Source: Bacteroidales bacterium (lineage in GTDB: Bacteria > Bacteroidota > Bacteroidia > Bacteroidales > UBA6680). From it: DNA of 47,272 nt. Below the pieces are notes generated by a model that was not told the DNA's origin, searched no databases, and saw nothing but the letters and a program-made list of their open reading frames with translations. The translations under genes were made by a program, and so were the position numbers. Location of the stretch: the NCBI GenBank assembly GCA_025210735.1, contig JAOARD010000040.1, forward strand, positions 91,347 to 138,618, in the 5' to 3' direction. Of this stretch, positions 44,238 to 47,272 are shown one piece after another; the first letter of the stretch is position 1; each line of letters begins with the position of its first letter.

Positions 44238-44675
44238 ATGAAGAGAATAGTTGTATTAACTACTCTGGTTATAATGAGCAGTATAGCTGTTCTGGCGCAA
44301 AACAGAGCCAATGATATTATTGGGGTGTGGGAAACAGAAGATAAGGATGCCAGAATGGAGATTTTTAAGTGTGGTGATAAATATTGTGGTAAGCTGCTAT
44401 GGGGAAAAGGTATTGTTGAAGAGGATGGAGTAACATCTAAAAAAGATGTTAACAATCCTGATCCTAAACTCAGATCGAGAGATGTTGTAGGTATTACCTA
44501 TTTATCTGGTTTAACCTTTGACGATGACGAATATGAGGACGGAAAGGTGTATAACTCAGATGATGGCAAGACGTACAAATGTTATGTATGGCTTAAAAAT
44601 GGATCATTGTATCTGCGAGGTTATTTAGGTATGCCAGTATTGGGACAAACAACAAAATGGAACTCAGTAAAATAA
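44238..44675 (+). CDS. DUF2147 family exported protein
   Basis: A 145-residue protein with a signal peptide (MKRIVVLTTLVIMSSIAVLA, cut before QNRAND). The mature domain has IIGVWETEDKDARMEIFKCG, KYCGKLLWGKG, LRSRDVVGITYLSGL and YLRGYLGMPVLGQTTKW, the full DUF2147 pattern of a lipocalin-like barrel. Two cysteines (KCGDKYC) could form a disulfide. Function unknown; likely periplasmic. It is 10 nt upstream of the SDR gene and starts a four-gene operon. Confidence 0.9.
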   Translation: MKRIVVLTTLVIMSSIAVLAQNRANDIIGVWETEDKDARMEIFKCGDKYCGKLLWGKGIVEEDGVTSKKDVNNPDPKLRSRDVVGITYLSGLTFDDDEYEDGKVYNSDDGKTYKCYVWLKNGSLYLRGYLGMPVLGQTTKWNSVK

Positions 44676-44685
44676 TAGTTTTGAC

Positions 44686-45543
44686 ATGATTAAGGATAAG
44701 GATTTAACAGGAAAGATAGTAGTATTTACCGGAGGAACAGACGGTATGGGCAAAGAGGCTGTAAAGAAACTTGCTGGAATGGGAGCTACCATTATGCTAC
44801 TTGGAAGAGACAGAGATAAGACAATGAATGTTGTTAATGAACTAAATAAGATATCAAACAACAAAAATACCAGTTATGTACCTTGTAATCTGGCTTCGCA
44901 AAGAAGCATCAGGAATGCAGCAGATATTATACTAAGAAGGTGCTCAAGAATAGATCTGCTTATTAACTGTGCAGGTATGAATGCAGGAGAGAGAAGGATT
45001 ACTGAAGACGGCATGGAGATGAGCTGGGCAGTTAACCATCTGGCACCATTTCTGCTAAACAATCTGTTGTTAGACAGACTTAAAGCATCGTCTCCGGCAC
45101 GAATAATAAACCTTTCGTCGGCAACAGAAAAGAGCGGGCATATATGCCTTGAAGATATACAACTTACAGATAAGTGGAGTACATTCAGATCGTATACACA
45201 GGCAAAACTTGCCATGAATATGTGTACAAGAAAACTGGCTACAGATCTTATAGGATCAGGCGTTACAGTTAATGCACTAAATCCGGGATTTATAAAAACC
45301 AACCTTTTGCGTAGTCTAAGAGGGTGGGAGTTAATAATAGGTGTTCCGTATATGTTCTTTTTTGCTTCAAAAGCAGAGGTTGGTGCCGACAGAATACTGC
45401 GCCTTGCACTGTCAGACGAATATAAAGGTGTAAGCGGAAAGTATGTTTACGAAGATGCTATAAGAGATCCTAATCCGGAGGCTTTAGATGATAGGCTTGT
45501 GGATAGGGTATGGACATTGTCTATGGAGCATACAGGTTTATAA
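44686..45543 (+). CDS. Short-chain dehydrogenase/reductase
   Basis: At 285 residues it has the classical SDR Rossmann fold: FTGGTDGMGKEAVKKL (TGxxxGxG) at residues 14-29, NCAGMNAGE (NAG motif), a Ser in INLSSATEKSG and the catalytic Tyr170-Lys174 (YTQAK). The arrangement resembles retinol-dehydrogenase or WWOX-like SDRs, which prefer NADP(H); the substrate is unknown. It is placed between DUF2147 and an AraC regulator with gaps of 10 and 24 nt. Confidence 0.9.
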   Translation: MIKDKDLTGKIVVFTGGTDGMGKEAVKKLAGMGATIMLLGRDRDKTMNVVNELNKISNNKNTSYVPCNLASQRSIRNAADIILRRCSRIDLLINCAGMNAGERRITEDGMEMSWAVNHLAPFLLNNLLLDRLKASSPARIINLSSATEKSGHICLEDIQLTDKWSTFRSYTQAKLAMNMCTRKLATDLIGSGVTVNALNPGFIKTNLLRSLRGWELIIGVPYMFFFASKAEVGADRILRLALSDEYKGVSGKYVYEDAIRDPNPEALDDRLVDRVWTLSMEHTGL

Positions 45544-45567
45544 AATAAGTGTTATATTTATTTAATA

Positions 45568-46476
45568 ATGAGCGAATTTTTTAAAATACAAACCCTGACT
45601 GAGATGTTTAGGTTTATGGAGTTACCTGCACCTAAACATCCACTAATAGCTTTTATCGATTTCTCAAAAATACCATTTACAAAGAGATTGCCTGCCTATA
45701 AAGTTGTATGCGATTTCTATCAGATATCGCTGAAGGGAGACAGGAGTGGATTTATTAAATATGGTAGAGAAACATACGATTTTCAGGAAGGTTCATTGGT
45801 GTACTTAGCTCCTGAACAGGTGGTTGAATACTCTCCAACAACGGATGTACTGGCAGATAGCGGTTGGTCTCTTTTCTTTCATGCCGATTTAATACGATCT
45901 TTCTCATTAGATAAGAAGATGAAAGAGTATAACTTCTTTAGTTATCAGACTAATGAGGCTCTGCATATCTCTGAAAAGGAGAAGGAGATTATTGAGTCTA
46001 TAATAAACAAGATAGAGATAGAGCTTGATTCTAATATTGACGACTTTAGTGAGGAGGTAATTGTTACCAATCTTGAGCTGTTGCTGAACTACTCAAAACG
46101 TTTTTATAACAGACAGTTTATTACCCGAAAAAGATTTAGTAAAGATGTAATTATAAAATTTACAGAGTTACTAGAGCTCTATTTTAACGAAGATAAACAG
46201 AAGGAGTATGGTATACCCACGGTTCAGTACTTTGCCGGAAAATTGAACTATTCGTCAAACTACCTGAATGAGCTGGTTAAAAAGGCAACCGATAAAAATA
46301 TTCAGGAACATATTCACTATAAGGTATTAGACCTTGCTAAGAGTAGTCTGTTAAATACCGATAAAAAGGTATCAGAGATTGCTTTTGATCTGGGATTTGA
46401 ATACTCGCAATATTTTAGTCGTTTTTTTAAAAAGAGAACAGGAATGACACCTGTTGAATACAGAAATATAAGTTGA
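45568..46476 (+). CDS. AraC-family transcriptional regulator
   Basis: This 302-residue protein has an N-terminal cupin-like sensing domain (residues ~35-135: FYQISLKGDRSGFIKYGRET, GSLVYLAPEQVVEYSPTTDV) and a C-terminal double helix-turn-helix (PTVQYFAGKLNYSSNYLNEL; KVSEIAFDLGFEYSQYFSRF, then FKKRTGMTPVEYRN). Regulators of this layout often control the neighbouring oxidoreductase, here the SDR gene 24 nt upstream. The effector is unknown. Confidence 0.93.
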   Translation: MSEFFKIQTLTEMFRFMELPAPKHPLIAFIDFSKIPFTKRLPAYKVVCDFYQISLKGDRSGFIKYGRETYDFQEGSLVYLAPEQVVEYSPTTDVLADSGWSLFFHADLIRSFSLDKKMKEYNFFSYQTNEALHISEKEKEIIESIINKIEIELDSNIDDFSEEVIVTNLELLLNYSKRFYNRQFITRKRFSKDVIIKFTELLELYFNEDKQKEYGIPTVQYFAGKLNYSSNYLNELVKKATDKNIQEHIHYKVLDLAKSSLLNTDKKVSEIAFDLGFEYSQYFSRFFKKRTGMTPVEYRNIS

Positions 46477-46477
46477 T

Positions 46478-46972
46478 ATGGAATTTATACAGCACACTAT
46501 AAACTGGACAAAAGGCGAGATACTGGAAGCAACAATAATGGCAATTTTTGGAGCTATTATAGTTATCTGTAGTGTTCTATTCTGGAAATTCGGACAAACA
46601 CCATATGCTAAAGCTTTGGTTATTCCGTTACTCGTTGTTGGCTTTATCCCATTGTTTATGGGTATATCAGGGGTAATAACAAATAAAAACCGTATCTCTT
46701 TGTATGAGCAAGCATGGCAACAGGATAACTATGAATTTGTTAAATCAGAGAAAGAGAGGGTTGAAGGATTCGATGAGATATTCAAATACTCATATCCGGG
46801 TGCGTTTATACTTATTGTTGGAGGAGCTATCCTCTTTTTTATCCTGAGTTCTCCTAACTGGAAAGCCATTAGCCTGTCACTAATGGTATTGGGCTTAATG
46901 GCGTATTTTATAGATCATTTTGCTGCCGAGCGCGCAGATATATACCTGAAACATATTAATACATACTTGTAA
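46478..46972 (+). CDS. Small multi-spanning membrane protein of unknown function
   Basis: A 164-residue protein with four hydrophobic segments (TIMAIFGAIIVICSVLFW, LVIPLLVVGFIPLFMGISGV, YPGAFILIVGGAILFFIL, ISLSLMVLGLMAYFID) and a charged central loop (NKNRISLYEQAWQQDNYEFV). I do not recognise a family. It begins 1 nt after the AraC stop, so it is almost certainly in the same transcript and could be a sensor or target of that regulator. Confidence 0.8.
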   Translation: MEFIQHTINWTKGEILEATIMAIFGAIIVICSVLFWKFGQTPYAKALVIPLLVVGFIPLFMGISGVITNKNRISLYEQAWQQDNYEFVKSEKERVEGFDEIFKYSYPGAFILIVGGAILFFILSSPNWKAISLSLMVLGLMAYFIDHFAAERADIYLKHINTYL

Positions 46973-47085
46973 ATTGCTTTGTCCTAAATTGTCAATTACC
47001 CTAATATATAATAAGTTGAGGTGGGTTTGAATTCAGTTTCTTCAATAACTTAAGATAAATGTTAAGTAAACTTTTTATAAAGAAA

Positions 47086-47271
47086 TCATCTTCTCCAAAA
47101 ATGCATTTGAAGTAAACTTATTTTGAACATATTGATCCCAAAAGGACACTGCAAAATATCATTTATTGTTTTCCCTTCTTCAATTTCATGTTCAGGATGA
47201 TTCCAGTTATTCATATTAAACCAATCTTCGACTCCAAGTTTATATTTCTTAAAGAAACCTACACCACCCAT
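47086..47271 (-). CDS. Unknown protein, possibly the C-terminal end of a longer gene
   Basis: An open frame reaches the right edge of the window; the first in-window Met (47271) may be internal. The 61 visible residues include VEDWFNMNNWNHPEHEIEEG and end ILQCPFGINMFKISLLQMHF before three more residues. No motif or family is recognised. No promoter is visible, since upstream sequence is outside. A weak hairpin (47048-47053 with 47062-47067) lies past its stop. Confidence 0.4.
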   Translation of the reverse strand: MGGVGFFKKYKLGVEDWFNMNNWNHPEHEIEEGKTINDILQCPFGINMFKISLLQMHFWRR

Positions 47272-47272
47272 A

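Noticed and set aside
1..47272. CRISPR arrays, rRNA genes, prophage modules, integrase or att sites
   Set aside because: No regularly spaced short repeats, rRNA signatures or phage/integrase proteins were seen on either strand.

Overview
The window is AT-rich chromosomal DNA from a member of the Bacteroidota, most likely Bacteroidia. The grounds are a type IX secretion (T9SS) C-terminal sorting domain on the first protein, lipoproteins with short SPII signals, the -7 promoter consensus TAnnTTTG (several copies with TTTG 19 bp upstream), almost no Shine-Dalgarno sites, a long-tailed ribosomal protein S16, and a GIN-domain (DUF2807) protein behind an ECF-type promoter. NhaA next to a membrane pyrophosphatase would suit a saline or alkaline habitat, but that is inference. 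I found no CRISPR array, prophage, rRNA or plasmid genes. The only mobile-element-like gene is a single IS1595-like transposase ORF whose active site looks destroyed.

Layout: 1-2877 is the 3' part of a large secreted clostripain-like protease. 3109-8706 holds a lipoprotein, a PLP-dependent decarboxylase, an isoaspartyl peptidase, and a divergent LuxR-regulator/lipoprotein pair that shares an 18-bp perfect palindrome. 8930-11512 is an accessory-looking stretch with a DUF2007 gene, the transposase-like gene, a candidate small RNA or leader, and a methyltransferase. 11733-15485 has convergent nhaA and hppA. 15850-18420 is core translation: tRNA-Glu with rpsT, rplU-rpmA, and serS. 18538-21132 has a DUF4286 protein, an EamA transporter and an S41 protease lipoprotein.

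21229-29003 is a rightward block: ruvC, a small membrane protein, mutL, an LTA-synthase-like phosphotransferase, two rhomboid proteases and an EEP-family membrane protein. 30136-34807 is a tight surface-glycan and housekeeping operon: GT2, dapD, GT4, an O-antigen-ligase-like protein and a TsaC/Sua5 protein. Next come the GIN-domain gene, a FlaA1/CapD-type nucleotide-sugar dehydratase, a thioesterase, the leftward rpsP-rimM operon, a DNA polymerase III alpha subunit with a fused N-terminal proofreading exonuclease, thioredoxin, and a final operon of DUF2147, SDR, AraC and a membrane protein. An ORF of unknown function touches the right edge.

The most unusual signals are: (1) a dispersed leader repeat, with two ~100-bp copies (19781-19880 and 29771-29870) about 10 kb apart in inverted orientation, each ending just past the start codon of an envelope-protein gene, plus a weaker third copy before ruvC; (2) the intact transposase-like ORF that has lost two catalytic aspartates; (3) a palindrome directly downstream of the LuxR-gene promoter; and (4) a promoter-to-terminator unit at 10541-10669 that could be an unannotated small RNA.
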